Made by a program: the position numbers and the translations under genes
Notes under the pieces: generated by a model
The model's database searches: none
What the model was told of the DNA's origin: nothing
What the model saw: the letters and a program-made list of their open reading frames with translations, nothing else
NCBI GenBank assembly: GCA_022641835.1
Contig: CP048719.1
Location: 124,001 to 188,000 of the forward strand
DNA length: 64,000 bases
Source of the DNA: Petasospora fabianii
Taxonomy: Eukaryota; Ascomycota; Saccharomycetes; Phaffomycetales; Wickerhamomycetaceae
Direction of reading: 5' to 3'
Part shown: piece by piece, positions 50,005 to 60,100 of the stretch
Layout of the letters: each line of letters opens with the position of its first letter
Position numbering within the stretch: position 1 is the stretch's first letter

Positions 50005-52824
50005 TTAGACGTAGTGGTGCTTGTACATGTCATCACAGCGAACTTTTGGGGACCCAAAACTGCGTCTGTAGCAATTACGAATCAGTCTTGAGAACTCATC
50101 ACCAACTTCCCAATAGTTGTCTTTAAAAATTTCCGACATCATGTTGAGTAGACCGGCCATGTGGTGTTTGTTTCTGATATGTGGTAACTTAGTGGCCATG
50201 AGTCTGATCATGTTGTGATACTTAACCGAGTCACCCGGATGAGAGGTATGCACAAACTCACCTGCAAATCTTGTGAACTCATCTCTCACACGGCGGAGGT
50301 AGGCCAGACCGCTTTCTTTTGGTACCAATCTTGTCTCTCTTGGATCATGTAGCAACACACGGGACTCAGGACCATCGTTGCTGAAGTTGTAAGACCACAC
50401 GAGAAGAATCACCAATGCCAAAACATTCAACCTTTCCCATATGGCCTCCTCATTCGAGTGGAACTTGTATTCCCACTGTCTTGTAGAATCCTGTGGTGAT
50501 AGGAACATCTCAAACAGAAACATGTAACCATAGACGACTGAGATCTTACCACTCAACGAAGAAGCCCACTCCTTGATCTTTTTATCAACAAGCTCATAGT
50601 CCGAGGCCTCGGCTTCAACGTTCATTCTCCAGGGGGCACCAGCGTAAATGTAATAATCATAATGCTGGATTCTCAAAGTGATCTGAGCCATATGATAGAC
50701 TGGGAACTTACATCTCGTATCATCCTCACGTAAGGCCAATGGCAAATCATGTTTCCGATCAACGTCCTTCCAATAAATAGCATTTGGTGTGTTACAACAC
50801 CCATTCATAATATCACAGTTCCAATAGTCAAAGGCAAGTGATAGTGAGTCCTTCCATGTATCCCTTAACTCATCAAACTCAAGCAATGAACCTTGAAGAT
50901 CACGTTGTTGCATTTGAAACATGATTGTTAACAGCCCAGACAGTAGAATCTTCTTACCGAAACGACTAGTTTGCACGGGTTCCCTATTGAGCAGTTTCTT
51001 TAGTGCTGAGAGGAATGGCAATTGTTCACTCTTGTTCGGAATCTCCTTCGGTGTCAAGTATGAGTCCCACAACTCCTCGTCACAGGGAAGCGAGAGTTGG
51101 ATTTGATGTGTGAAGAGCATCAATTGATAACCAAACACAATACCATGAGTCGAGTCCATGTAGAAGGCAAACAACGCAGATCTCTTTAAAGTCTCAAATT
51201 GAATCCACTTCTCCCAGATTGTGGCACTCTGTGCACTATCATAATCTGTCTTGTTGTTCAATGGGTTCCCTCCTAATCCGGGAGATCTTCTCAGCAACTG
51301 GATCGTGGTTCCATGGTGCACATAAGCCCTCTCGTGTAAGATACGATTTGTTGAAAGACGTTCATAATGTTCAAGCATGAGGAGGGACTGGATGACCCAG
51401 ACGTGCGATGGTGGTTGGAAATCACGAGAGGCAAAGATGATTCCACGAAGCGGCTCTGCAATGATATCACCAAATTCACGTGGTGTCCTCTCGAAGATGC
51501 TGTCAGGGTTTGATGTGTAGTATGCAGCACCCAGCATGATGATGGAAAGGAGCAGAATTGGTGGGCAAGTTTGTGTGCTGAAGGATGGTTTATGGAGGAT
51601 TGGGTACTGAGTGTGGAAACATGTCCAGTATGCTTCGAGGAACAGGTCGAGATGTTGGAGGTGATCGTGGGTGGCGATGGCGGGGACGACACGAATGAGG
51701 GATTGTTGCACCTCTGGGGTAATGGTAGTTTGGTGTGCTGGGTGTGGGAAATTTGGTGGAATCACGAGAATATCGTTGAGCAAATCCGAGGAAAGACCGA
51801 ATGGATCGTCATCTGGGTTGAAGAAGTTACCATTTGTGAAGTGTGGGACCGAATCCATTGTACCAATGTCATTCCCCACCTGATCGTCAAAGAGCCAGTT
51901 AACAAGGCGGGCGGGGCTTGCTGCACTCTGTGGTGGCTCACCAGAGTTTGAAAGAGGGACATTGATTGACGGTGGCGTGGGTGGGGTTGTAAGGAAAGGG
52001 GCTTGACCGACCAGGAGACTATTACCCTTGGAATGGCCAATGAGATCGGATATGTCACTTGGATGCAACGCAGCCACTTCTCCCCTAGCAGCACTGAGAT
52101 GATCCTCGTTGTCGTAGTTGTGAATGTTAATCGGGGCACTATCCTCAATGTTCGGTAGGATGATGGAATCCAGTGAGTTGATCGGGAGCTTTTTGACTTC
52201 TGAAGGATCCTCCTTGATCACAGAGGAGTCGTTCTGTGCGGTGGATTTGTCTTGCAACGGTTGTGCAGCATTAGGATCTTGAGTTGATACCTCTGGCGGC
52301 GGTTGTACCTGCCTTGATCTGACGCGTCTTCTCTTGTTTGGATTGAGAGCAGCGTTTCTTGCCTTTGCCTCCTCTTTGAGCTTGCGCATCTCATGTCGCT
52401 TAACATGACGTTCTCTAAGGTCGCTTCTGACGAAGGACTTGTCGCAACCATTCCAAGTACAGTTGTAGATCACAGTTGGATTGTGATTGAGCTTGTGGCG
52501 TGCCAGATGCTCCTGTCTGGTGAATCTCTTGTCACATCCTTCGAAATCACAGTTGAAGACGCCTGCGGGGCGGCGTTTGCGACGTTTCTTTGCGGACTTG
52601 TGTTTCTTAACGGCACCGGAAGTGGACTGCTCCTCGCCGTTTCCGTCCATGAGCTCATACTCCTGACCGTCGTTATCCTCGGCATCGGAACTACTTCTGC
52701 TGCTACCGCTGCTGCTGGTTGTCGCTGATGTGGTTGTAGTTGTGGAGAACACCTGCTCCATGGGCGTGGCCGTGATGGTGGACACTGCCCGCATCGGAGG
52801 CTGGTGTGAGTCCTCGACGGCCAT
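50005..52824 (-). CDS. C2H2 zinc-finger transcription factor with fungal-specific domain
   Basis: A 939-residue probable DNA-binding regulator. Two adjacent C2H2 fingers (about residues 90-150) begin CDFEGCDKRFTRQEHLARH and CTWNGCDKSFVRSDLRERH, both C-x4-C-x12-H-x3-H, with basic Lys/Arg clusters on each side. A fungal transcription factor domain spans about 395-800, including LDLFLEAYWTCFHTQYPILH. This arrangement is seen in yeast Rsf2, Tda9 and Ypr022c; I cannot choose among them. The target is unknown. Confidence 0.8.
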   Translation of the reverse strand: MAVEDSHQPPMRAVSTITATPMEQVFSTTTTTSATTSSSGSSRSSSDAEDNDGQEYELMDGNGEEQSTSGAVKKHKSAKKRRKRRPAGVFNCDFEGCDKRFTRQEHLARHKLNHNPTVIYNCTWNGCDKSFVRSDLRERHVKRHEMRKLKEEAKARNAALNPNKRRRVRSRQVQPPPEVSTQDPNAAQPLQDKSTAQNDSSVIKEDPSEVKKLPINSLDSIILPNIEDSAPINIHNYDNEDHLSAARGEVAALHPSDISDLIGHSKGNSLLVGQAPFLTTPPTPPSINVPLSNSGEPPQSAASPARLVNWLFDDQVGNDIGTMDSVPHFTNGNFFNPDDDPFGLSSDLLNDILVIPPNFPHPAHQTTITPEVQQSLIRVVPAIATHDHLQHLDLFLEAYWTCFHTQYPILHKPSFSTQTCPPILLLSIIMLGAAYYTSNPDSIFERTPREFGDIIAEPLRGIIFASRDFQPPSHVWVIQSLLMLEHYERLSTNRILHERAYVHHGTTIQLLRRSPGLGGNPLNNKTDYDSAQSATIWEKWIQFETLKRSALFAFYMDSTHGIVFGYQLMLFTHQIQLSLPCDEELWDSYLTPKEIPNKSEQLPFLSALKKLLNREPVQTSRFGKKILLSGLLTIMFQMQQRDLQGSLLEFDELRDTWKDSLSLAFDYWNCDIMNGCCNTPNAIYWKDVDRKHDLPLALREDDTRCKFPVYHMAQITLRIQHYDYYIYAGAPWRMNVEAEASDYELVDKKIKEWASSLSGKISVVYGYMFLFEMFLSPQDSTRQWEYKFHSNEEAIWERLNVLALVILLVWSYNFSNDGPESRVLLHDPRETRLVPKESGLAYLRRVRDEFTRFAGEFVHTSHPGDSVKYHNMIRLMATKLPHIRNKHHMAGLLNMMSEIFKDNYWEVGDEFSRLIRNCYRRSFGSPKVRCDDMYKHHYV

Positions 52825-53721
52825 CGTATCGCTATTTCGCTCTATAGCTTTGTAGCTCTGTAGCCCTGTAGCACTGTTTCACACTGCTTCCCAGTGATCT
52901 GAACCTGGTTGGTGCCTCTTTGCCCACTACCGCTCTGTGTTGATTTTTCACAACCCCGTAGGCTCCAGGCAAGCGTGCCCCGCGGCAAAAAGCTGCCTTT
53001 CGCTCTGCAGTTTTTTTTTTTTTTGTTCTTTTTGAGGGCCCGAGCTCCGTTCGCTTCTCAGATGCGGGGGAAAGAAAAGGCTTGGGCATTACAACGATCT
53101 CACGATCTCAGTCTGGGTATGGAGTAGGATCAAGGCGGGGAAGAGCTGGTAACCCTAGGTCAACTATAACAAAATAGCACAAAATACCCCACACCAAAAA
53201 CCACATATGTATACAATCACAAGCCCCCTGTTTCATATGCGCACACCTGTGGGGAATGCCCCACGCACGCGAGTCTTAGGCGTAAAAGATAGTCATAAAA
53301 CAGCCCTCTGAGTCCATGCCTGAGTCAGGTGATATCAGCACCGGGCACCACTAATTAATCATCTGTCTACTTTCAACCCTCCAAAACATGTACTGCCTAT
53401 GGCTTTTATTGTGTGCAAAGGATAAACCAAATCCGTATAACCCCCCAAACTGTACAATGTGGGCCCGGAGGACACCGCTTATATACGTAAGAAACAAACT
53501 AAAAGAAAAGAATCATTCAAAGACAAAAAACTGCAGCCGACGCAATACGTTATGTGTGTGTTGAGATCATGACATGAAGGCTCGGTGACGTTCGCAGTAC
53601 TCTTTGTGCTTGCACACTGCAACTGATGGCGCACCGAGCCATGGAAGAAGAATAAGAGATGAGATGCAAGTGTATAGTGTGGTCGTTAGATCGGAAACTC
53701 ATGACACGTTGGCTCACGATT
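52825..53721. other. intergenic transcription factor gene to NSA2
   Basis: About 0.9 kb. It has the regulator's promoter with a 14-T tract (53011-53024) and tandem TGTAGC/CTGTAGC-like units near 52850-52872. No gene recognised. The part near 53500-53721 is NSA2 3' UTR. Confidence 0.55.
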
Positions 53722-54568
53722 TCAAACCAACAAGACAGCATTGACACAACCGTCTCTGTCCGGTTCGTTCGTGATCTGAGCATACTTACCCCAGACAACC
53801 TTACCACCAGCGGTAACCATACCAAGCTCACTCACGTTAACTTCAATGATAGTACCCTTGGTCAACACACCAAGTTGTGTGTACATTGGACTCTGTGGGT
53901 TCTTCTTCACAGACAAAATTGGAAGGAAAACAGTAACACCAAGCTCTGGGTGTGTAACGTTAGCCTTCTTTTGTCTGAGTGCTGTTGGTCTAATAATTCT
54001 CTCCATCTTCACTGGTCTTCTCGTGAATCCCTCACCAACGAATGTGTGCTTTGTGATCATTCTCTTCCAAGCCTTAGACTTGGACTTACCAGTCTTGATA
54101 ACCTTGAACATCTCCTCCTCACTGATACCACGCACCTTCGGAAGTGGCACAGAGAACTTATCAGCCTTCTCCAATCTCTTTTGCTTAATGGAAGATGAAA
54201 TTGCCTTGGCGGTGTTGGTCTCTTGACGATCAAGCAAATATGTAGGAAGAGCCTCACCATCATCCTCAACTGGTTTCTGAGGTCCCTTAACCTTAGACTC
54301 CTCATGAGCTCTAATCTTCTTCTTCATGGCAACCTTCTCAGCATAACGCTTCTTAGCAAACTGCTTACCTCTCCATCCCTTCAAGTTTTGAGCATCCTTG
54401 GCAATCTTGTGACCCTCACGCGCCAATTTCTTTCTCTTTCTCTCCTCATGATCAAGACGACGACCGTGCTGCTTGATGTGCTGCTCAATATACTCGTTCT
54501 GAGGCTGTAAAAAAGAGTGTGTTAGTTTCAGTAATCCTTATTCCACTAAAAATCATCAAACATACCAT
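53722..54568 (-). CDS. NSA2: 60S ribosome biogenesis factor Nsa2, two exons
   Basis: A 261-residue protein, the same length as yeast Nsa2. Exon 1 is the ATG alone (54566-54568). A 61-base intron (54505-54565) has donor GTATGT, branch CTAAC near 54521-54525 and acceptor CAG. Exon 2 (53722-54504) starts [20 protein letters not shown]. Conserved stretches include [36 protein letters not shown] and [19 protein letters not shown]. Nsa2 acts in late nucleolar pre-60S maturation and 27S pre-rRNA processing. It is divergent from LCP5, another ribosome-biogenesis gene. Confidence 0.97.
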
Positions 54569-54992
54569 TGTGCTTATGTGTGGTTGGGGGTACGAGCTAA
54601 TCAACTCTTCACCCCATGTGCCTACAAAAGAAATCTGCTTAAAATTTTTAAGGAATTTTTGATACGTGAAGATGTGCGCTAACCAGATGAGCTGAGGGCG
54701 GGTAACACCCAGTGATACAAGGGAAAATGTCACATAATCAGATGTACCATTGGTAGTTAGGTACCCAATGATTCTTTCATGGCATGAAAGTAATTTTCTA
54801 GTAGAGAATTGTCTAATCAAGGTTACGTATCAACAAGTCCATCTTCACTCAAATAATCAGCAGTAGTTTGTGCCAAAAAGATTTTGGTGCGAGCACACCC
54901 CTGATAAAAAAATTTCGAGTAGAGCCACTATAGAGCACATCAAGTAAACCACATCAAACCTTTCACAAACCATTTTCACCACCAAATTGACC
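54569..54992. promoter_or_regulatory. shared NSA2/LCP5 promoter with RRPE- and PAC-like sites
   Basis: A 424-base divergent promoter. It holds AAAATTTTT at 54641-54649, AAAAAAATTT at about 54906-54914 (both like the RRPE) and GATGAG at 54686-54691 (PAC core). RRPE (Stb3) and PAC (Dot6/Tod6) co-regulate ribosome-biogenesis genes in yeasts, which fits both neighbours. Confidence 0.55.
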
Positions 54993-56033
54993 ATGTCCCA
55001 ATCACTTGACGCGACACTTAAATCCATCATTGCATCAGCGGACTCCACGAGGGATGCTCTGGTCGCCTTGGAGACGAAACTAGACTCCCCAGACCTCCCA
55101 GAGCTCGTTGTGGATCTCATGGCGAAAACCGGATTATCAATCCCTGAAGGTGTTTCCCTACTTGATTTGAAAAACAACGCTATGCTATCGTATGTTAACA
55201 ATCTGGCACTGATAATATTGTCTCGTTTGGAGGCTACAAAGACGAATAACACCGCTGAATTGACAGAAGTAAAGAATAAGGCCGTGCAAGGTTCAATAAC
55301 GCAAAGAGTCGTTATGGAGAGAGGTGTTAAGGGATTGGAGAAAAAACTGCAATACCAGCTTGATAAGATGGTTAGAAACTACAACAAAATGGAGAAAGAT
55401 TCAAGTGCAGATGCTGTTGAGAAGAAGATGAAGGAGGCTGAGAAGGATTCTGACAGTGAAGAGGACAGCGAAGATGAAGACAGCGAAGCTGAGGATGAGC
55501 TCAACTACAGACCAGATGCATCTAGTCTTGTTGCCTCTCTCAAGAAGGACCAGAAGGATAAGAAAAGTAAGAAATCCGAAGATGGAGAAGAAGAAGGAAA
55601 GACGGAGAAGTATAGACCACCAAAGATCGCTGCGGCTCTCCCACCACAGGAGTTCCGTGAGGCAAAGAACAGGGGAAGAAACACAGCCAAGTTGCAATCC
55701 ATGGAAGAGTACCTTATGGAGACAGGAGACGCTCCAATGGCGGAGGCCTCCATTGGTTCCACTATCATCGATCATGGTCGTGGTGGTGTCAAGACGGCCA
55801 GAGATCGTCAAAAGGAGGAGGAGATCAAACGTTTCGAGGAGTCCAACTTTACAAGATTATCCACGGCCAAGTCCAAGAAGGACAAGCAGGCTCAAAAGAG
55901 AAGACAACAGGATACTTTCTTTGGAGAGGATTGGGGTATCTTCAACAACAGAAGAGACGATCACGGATCGTCCTCCAAGAGATCCAAACCAAAGTCCGCT
56001 TGGGATCGGGCCAAAAAGAGAAGAACAGACTAA
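54993..56033 (+). CDS. LCP5: U3 snoRNP-associated protein Lcp5
   Basis: A 346-residue protein. The N-terminal 90 residues form the helical Sas10/Utp3/C1D domain. A helical LEKKLQYQLDKMVRNYNKM segment and a long Asp/Glu/Ser acidic stretch follow. Then come LNYRPDASSLV and KYRPPKIAAALPPQEF, the neuroguidin/Lcp5 signature, and a basic tail. Lcp5 works in early 18S rRNA processing in the small-subunit processome. The frame opens at TTG 54987; the ATG at 54993 (MSQSLDATLK) is the start. Length matches yeast Lcp5 (about 357). Confidence 0.92.
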   Translation: MSQSLDATLKSIIASADSTRDALVALETKLDSPDLPELVVDLMAKTGLSIPEGVSLLDLKNNAMLSYVNNLALIILSRLEATKTNNTAELTEVKNKAVQGSITQRVVMERGVKGLEKKLQYQLDKMVRNYNKMEKDSSADAVEKKMKEAEKDSDSEEDSEDEDSEAEDELNYRPDASSLVASLKKDQKDKKSKKSEDGEEEGKTEKYRPPKIAAALPPQEFREAKNRGRNTAKLQSMEEYLMETGDAPMAEASIGSTIIDHGRGGVKTARDRQKEEEIKRFEESNFTRLSTAKSKKDKQAQKRRQQDTFFGEDWGIFNNRRDDHGSSSKRSKPKSAWDRAKKRRTD

Positions 56034-56300
56034 TTTGCCCTTCATATCGTTTCATATTGCATTCATAGAGTTTTGCCAACGTCATTACAGTACACTTTAT
56101 GACCATTTCACGCCTAACCTAAAAGTAGACGCTGCGATAACGTGCCCCCCACAACCGGACACCACTACTGTTATGCGGTTAGAGGAATAATCGTTTTCCA
56201 GGGGGACAACGCTGGACGTAATGTCCAGCCCATTCAGTAATTATTCGCCCTTTTCTAAATGCTAAGAGCGACTCGTTTTTTCTCTACCACATCCAGAGTC

Positions 56301-56716
56301 ATGTCCTCATACGTCCACAAACCAGTCAAGATTCACTGTCTCGCCAACCTGTGTCTCGTCCCAGTGCGTATCGCATTCCGCCCCGCAAACACTGACAGGT
56401 ACACAAGAATATACTAACTGAACACAACAAACAGATCGGCACAGCAACGCCCTCAGTGTCTGATGAAGTTGCCAAGATTGAACTCAAGATCCATGAATCA
56501 GGTCTTAAGCATACTCTCCACTCCGCCGGCACCACAATTGAAGGTGAGTGGGATGACGTTATGAACCTGATTGGTAACTTGCACGCATACCTCCATCAAG
56601 AGGGAATCCTAAGAATTCAGAGTGATATTAGAGTTGGGACAAGAACAGACAAGTCGCAGACCGCACAGGATAAGGTTGATGTCGTTAATGAGAAGATGAA
56701 GAGGGGGTTCAATTGA
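56301..56716 (+). CDS. ECM15: Ecm15/MTH1187-family protein, two exons
   Basis: A 114-residue spliced gene. Exon 1 is 56301-56363 (ends LANLCLVP), exon 2 is 56435-56716 (starts [12 protein letters not shown]). The 71-base intron has donor GTGCGT, branch TACTAAC at 56412-56418 and acceptor [23 protein letters not shown] and [19 protein letters not shown] match the MTH1187/YBL001C (UPF0045) family. Its members form small tetramers that may bind thiamine or a similar ligand; cellular role is not established. Without splicing, only an N-truncated frame from 56456 is seen. Confidence 0.93.
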
Positions 56717-56896
56717 GTTTTGTCACTAACTTGATAGTTGTAGGAGGTTTTGAAGGCTCAACATAGTTGTTGGTTTTATAGATAATCGCTAACACACAAC
56801 AAAACGATTGCCCATGCTACAATAGTAAAAATATTCTAAATGGGTATAACACATAATAACATCAATGTTCTAAGTAGCTAAACATTTAGCAATTAT

Positions 56897-58315
56897 TCAA
56901 AAGAACAGGAATGACAACGCCAAACCGAGGATGGAAGTTCCAATCAAAGCAGCCTTACCCTCATAAGTTGAGACAGAAGCCTCGGTGGAAGCAGCAGTGG
57001 AGCTAGAGCCATCGATGGTGGAGGTGGCAGCCTCAGTCTCAGTAGAGGTGACGTCTTCCTCCCCAGAGGCGATGACAGAAGTCCCAGTAGAGGAGGTGCA
57101 GACGCCAGCAGAGCAAGAGGTAAAGGTGACGACGGTGGTGGAATCTTCTTCCTCAGTAGCAGTGGAGGCAACCAGGGCAGCGGTGGTCGAGTTGGTGTAA
57201 GCAGTGGTGGACTCTTCAAGTGTCAATGGGCAATAGGTTGTGTACTCAGTGGCCACACCCTCGGAGGTGACAGTAACAACGGTGACACCAGCGGTGACAG
57301 CAGTCGTGGAGCAAGCGTTATCAGAACAGGAGGTGATGGTGACAACAGTGGTAGCGATGTCATCCTCAAAGGCAGTGGAAGTGGATAGAGCAGAAGCATC
57401 AGAGACAACATCGGATGATGCCTCAGCGGAAGCTTCAGAGGAAGCAGAAGACTCAGAAGAAGCAACCTCAGAGGAAGCAGCATCAGAAGAAGCAGCGTCA
57501 GAAGAAACAGCCTCCGAGGATTGAGCAGCTGATGACTCTAGAGCAGAAGCAGATACTGCAGCATCAGAGGAATAAACCTCAGAGGCAATAGATGAAACCT
57601 CAGAAGCAACAGAGGAAGCAGCCTCAGACGAAGAAGACGCGGCAGCGGCAGAAGCGGAGGAAGTAGCCTCGGTACTGACAGCGGCAGTAGAGGACGACGA
57701 GATGTCAGCCGTAGTCACAGAAAGGGAGGAGGAAGAGGAAGGGGAAGCTGCAGAAGAGGAGGTGATGGTGGAGGAGGCGTCGGATGAAGAAGAAGAAGAA
57801 GCGGAAGAAGTGTCAGAAGAAGTTGTGACGGTAGCACAGATGGAAGTTGGGCCAGTTGGCTCTGTGGACAAAGTGGAACATGCCTCAAGAGCACTAGTCA
57901 AGTAAACAGCATAGTATTGCCACAAGGACCAACCACACTCCAAACAGGAGTCGTATTGGCCCATGAAGGCGGAATCGGAGGAACAGAGACATGTGGTGTT
58001 CCATGGACCGGAGTCCTGATCATCAGTACCAGCGGTGTCAGAACACTCACGGGCATAGATGATCATGTAACCACACTCAGCATGACAGGAACCAGACTCG
58101 ACACAGTCGTCAGAGGCAGCGATGGCCCAAGCGTAGGAAACTGGGTCTGGGTGAGCAACAGCGATGGCCTCAGCGTAGGCATCTGCGTAAGCGTCGGCAA
58201 CGGCTCTGGCGTAAGGGTTAGCCTCAGCCCAGGCAAGGGCGTCTGGAGAACCAACAGCGATGGCGGTGACCTGGGAGGCGACAGCGGCGAGTAAAGAGAA
58301 GCGAGCGAACTGCAT
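56897..58315 (-). CDS. GPI-anchored-type cell-wall protein, paralogue A
   Basis: A 472-residue secreted protein. A signal peptide covers about residues 1-18. A stretch with Ala at nearly every second position follows ([20 protein letters not shown], about 39-58). A Cys-rich domain (about 68-155) has the sequon-bearing NTTCLC and [10 protein letters not shown]. About 170 residues of Ser/Ala with Glu and Asp come next, then a flocculin-like module [15 protein letters not shown]...[10 protein letters not shown]. The hydrophobic C-terminus ([17 protein letters not shown]) after small residues fits a GPI signal. Two similar genes follow on the same strand. Wall or adhesion roles are inferred; I know no named homologue. 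Confidence 0.8.
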   Translation of the reverse strand: MQFARFSLLAAVASQVTAIAVGSPDALAWAEANPYARAVADAYADAYAEAIAVAHPDPVSYAWAIAASDDCVESGSCHAECGYMIIYARECSDTAGTDDQDSGPWNTTCLCSSDSAFMGQYDSCLECGWSLWQYYAVYLTSALEACSTLSTEPTGPTSICATVTTSSDTSSASSSSSSDASSTITSSSAASPSSSSSLSVTTADISSSSTAAVSTEATSSASAAAASSSSEAASSVASEVSSIASEVYSSDAAVSASALESSAAQSSEAVSSDAASSDAASSEVASSESSASSEASAEASSDVVSDASALSTSTAFEDDIATTVVTITSCSDNACSTTAVTAGVTVVTVTSEGVATEYTTYCPLTLEESTTAYTNSTTAALVASTATEEEDSTTVVTFTSCSAGVCTSSTGTSVIASGEEDVTSTETEAATSTIDGSSSTAASTEASVSTYEGKAALIGTSILGLALSFLFF

Positions 58316-58400
58316 TGTAGTGCGATGGAGAAAAGCCGAAGTTTGGTCGGAGATCGATCCGATAAGATTGGACTCGACGATATCGAGGCAGCTGATGGGC

Positions 58401-58408
58401 TTTTTATA
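58401..58408 (-). promoter_or_regulatory. TATA box of paralogue A
   Basis: TATAAAAA on the minus strand, 86 bases before the ATG, followed by GCCC. Confidence 0.6.
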
Positions 58409-59335
58409 CAGGCCCGCGGGGGGTGTTCACTGGAAGGCTTGGGAGGGTGAGTATGGGAATAAGGATTGTTGACTAGTTGACGCGCCAGGATGCAGAAGGT
58501 GTTGTCCGCCGTTGGCAGGTTCTCAGGCTCTTTGTATGAGGATGCAGCGGGCTTGCGTTTCGTGCAGGCAGCGGAGGTGTACTGTAACCAAGTCTACCAT
58601 CACTTTAAAAGGATGTATCGGCAGGACCACTAGAGTTTAAATGTGAAGGGGAGGTTACTAGATGAAACATATGTGTTTCAGGTTGAATGTGATGACCAGC
58701 TCTGCGCTGAAGACCCTTGATTCCCCGATAGTATGCGTAGTTTCACGTTATTCCCCTTTTGGGACTCGCGATGTCGGAGACTGCTCAGGACACTCCGACA
58801 AGGCTGGTGCGGTGCAGTTTTCCTAAGAATGTGCTGAGCAACAAGCCTCTTCGGAGGCAGAATTCCGAAAGATCGCTGACACCTTAAGAGTACAGCAAGA
58901 AGTGGTGGGTGGTAATGGCGATAAGGTACTGACAGGACTTGGGGCCGAAATGTGGAGGATCAGCGGATTCATTGCATGAACGCGACATCAGATTCTCCTG
59001 CAAAGCAATTGTGTCATATTCTTCTTTTGTAGCCTCTTTATTAACATTAGCTTCTTCTAAGCTCTTGAGACCATCATATCAGGCGAATCTCAAGCTCGGG
59101 AGAGGGCTTGAGACTACTGTAAGACCGACATCTCCTTGGAGCTTTGTCAATGTCTGTCCGAGGCACATGTCTAAACTTGGCCAATGTCTCCTTCAGGGCT
59201 CGATGTATACCCATGCTGTCATCTGATCCGCACTTGAGCCCCCATATTCCCCATATCTGCCCAGATTCGATATCAAAATTTGTTCATGGGTGGTGTTCTC
59301 TCGGTTTTTTAGTTTGTATTCTCTCCAATACGAAA

Positions 59336-59743
59336 GTATGTCTTTCCCTCATAGTGAGGGGAAGAACACTCTACAGTCAAGGGGCATGTTTGAATACTAC
59401 AAACCACAGCGTTACAGTGATTCCCTAACTCCAGGAGCTTCAGGAAGAGCCCAAACCAAAGAAACGTGCAAAGAATATAGGTATCGGCTAAATGCACTTC
59501 TCATGCATCAGCGCGCAGACGGGCGCCCGTGTGCAGGGTGCTGATCGTTTTGATAAGTGAGATATGGGACGAGTACCGAGTGTGAGAAGGAACGCATTTC
59601 AATGACGAGGAATTGTACGACTCAGAGGCTGGATTTACTCATGCACCAGAAATAACACGGATGCTCTCCAGCCAAGTCGTGTGCCATGTTGGCATCGCCC
59701 TAATGGCCAGCCAAGCGTACTAACATTAAACACCTTTTTTTAG
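59336..59743 (+). other. orphan intron-like segment
   Basis: Donor GTATGT at 59336, TACTAAC at 59718-59724, then a seven-T pyrimidine run and acceptor TAG at 59743: all four signals match this genome's real introns. Flanking frames are short. Joining them gives at most about 70 residues of no known family, so a noncoding or decayed transcript is likelier. Confidence 0.35.
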
Positions 59744-60100
59744 TTCGCATGTAGCCTATGAACCCCATCTCTTGCAAGACTTAAACTCTCCAAATGGATA
59801 GTAAACTAGAGAATAAAGCGTACAACCATCATGCGATATTTTACCATCTTGTACATCAATTGCGCCCAGTTCCTCGGGAAAAGCTCGATCTGTAAAAGGT
59901 ACCTATTGTTTCCCCAGACAACGATATCACCGAGAACTAGGCTCTCGTGCTGGTCTTGCTCGCAAATATCTTAGAAGGAGCTACAGGAACTTGAGACTAT
60001 CGTCACGAAGTATTATAAGAACTAAAAAAGGTATACTAAGTCACCCATTTGAAGCTTGAATAGGGACTCATCGCGTTGAGCTGTCATCAAGACATGTTGT

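Larger units (their letters stand above)
58316..60100. other. 1.8 kb gene-poor spacer between paralogues A and B
   Basis: Contains the paralogue A promoter, TCTACCATCA at 58593-58602, and plus-strand intron signals at 59336-59743. A minus-strand frame near 59070-59214 is open for about 47 codons and could be a decayed gene fragment. No intact gene recognised. Confidence 0.5.

Noticed and set aside
57240-57524. Open frames antisense to the wall-protein genes
   Set aside because: They arise from low-complexity Ser/Ala codons read in reverse; Val/Ala/Glu repeats without any domain.
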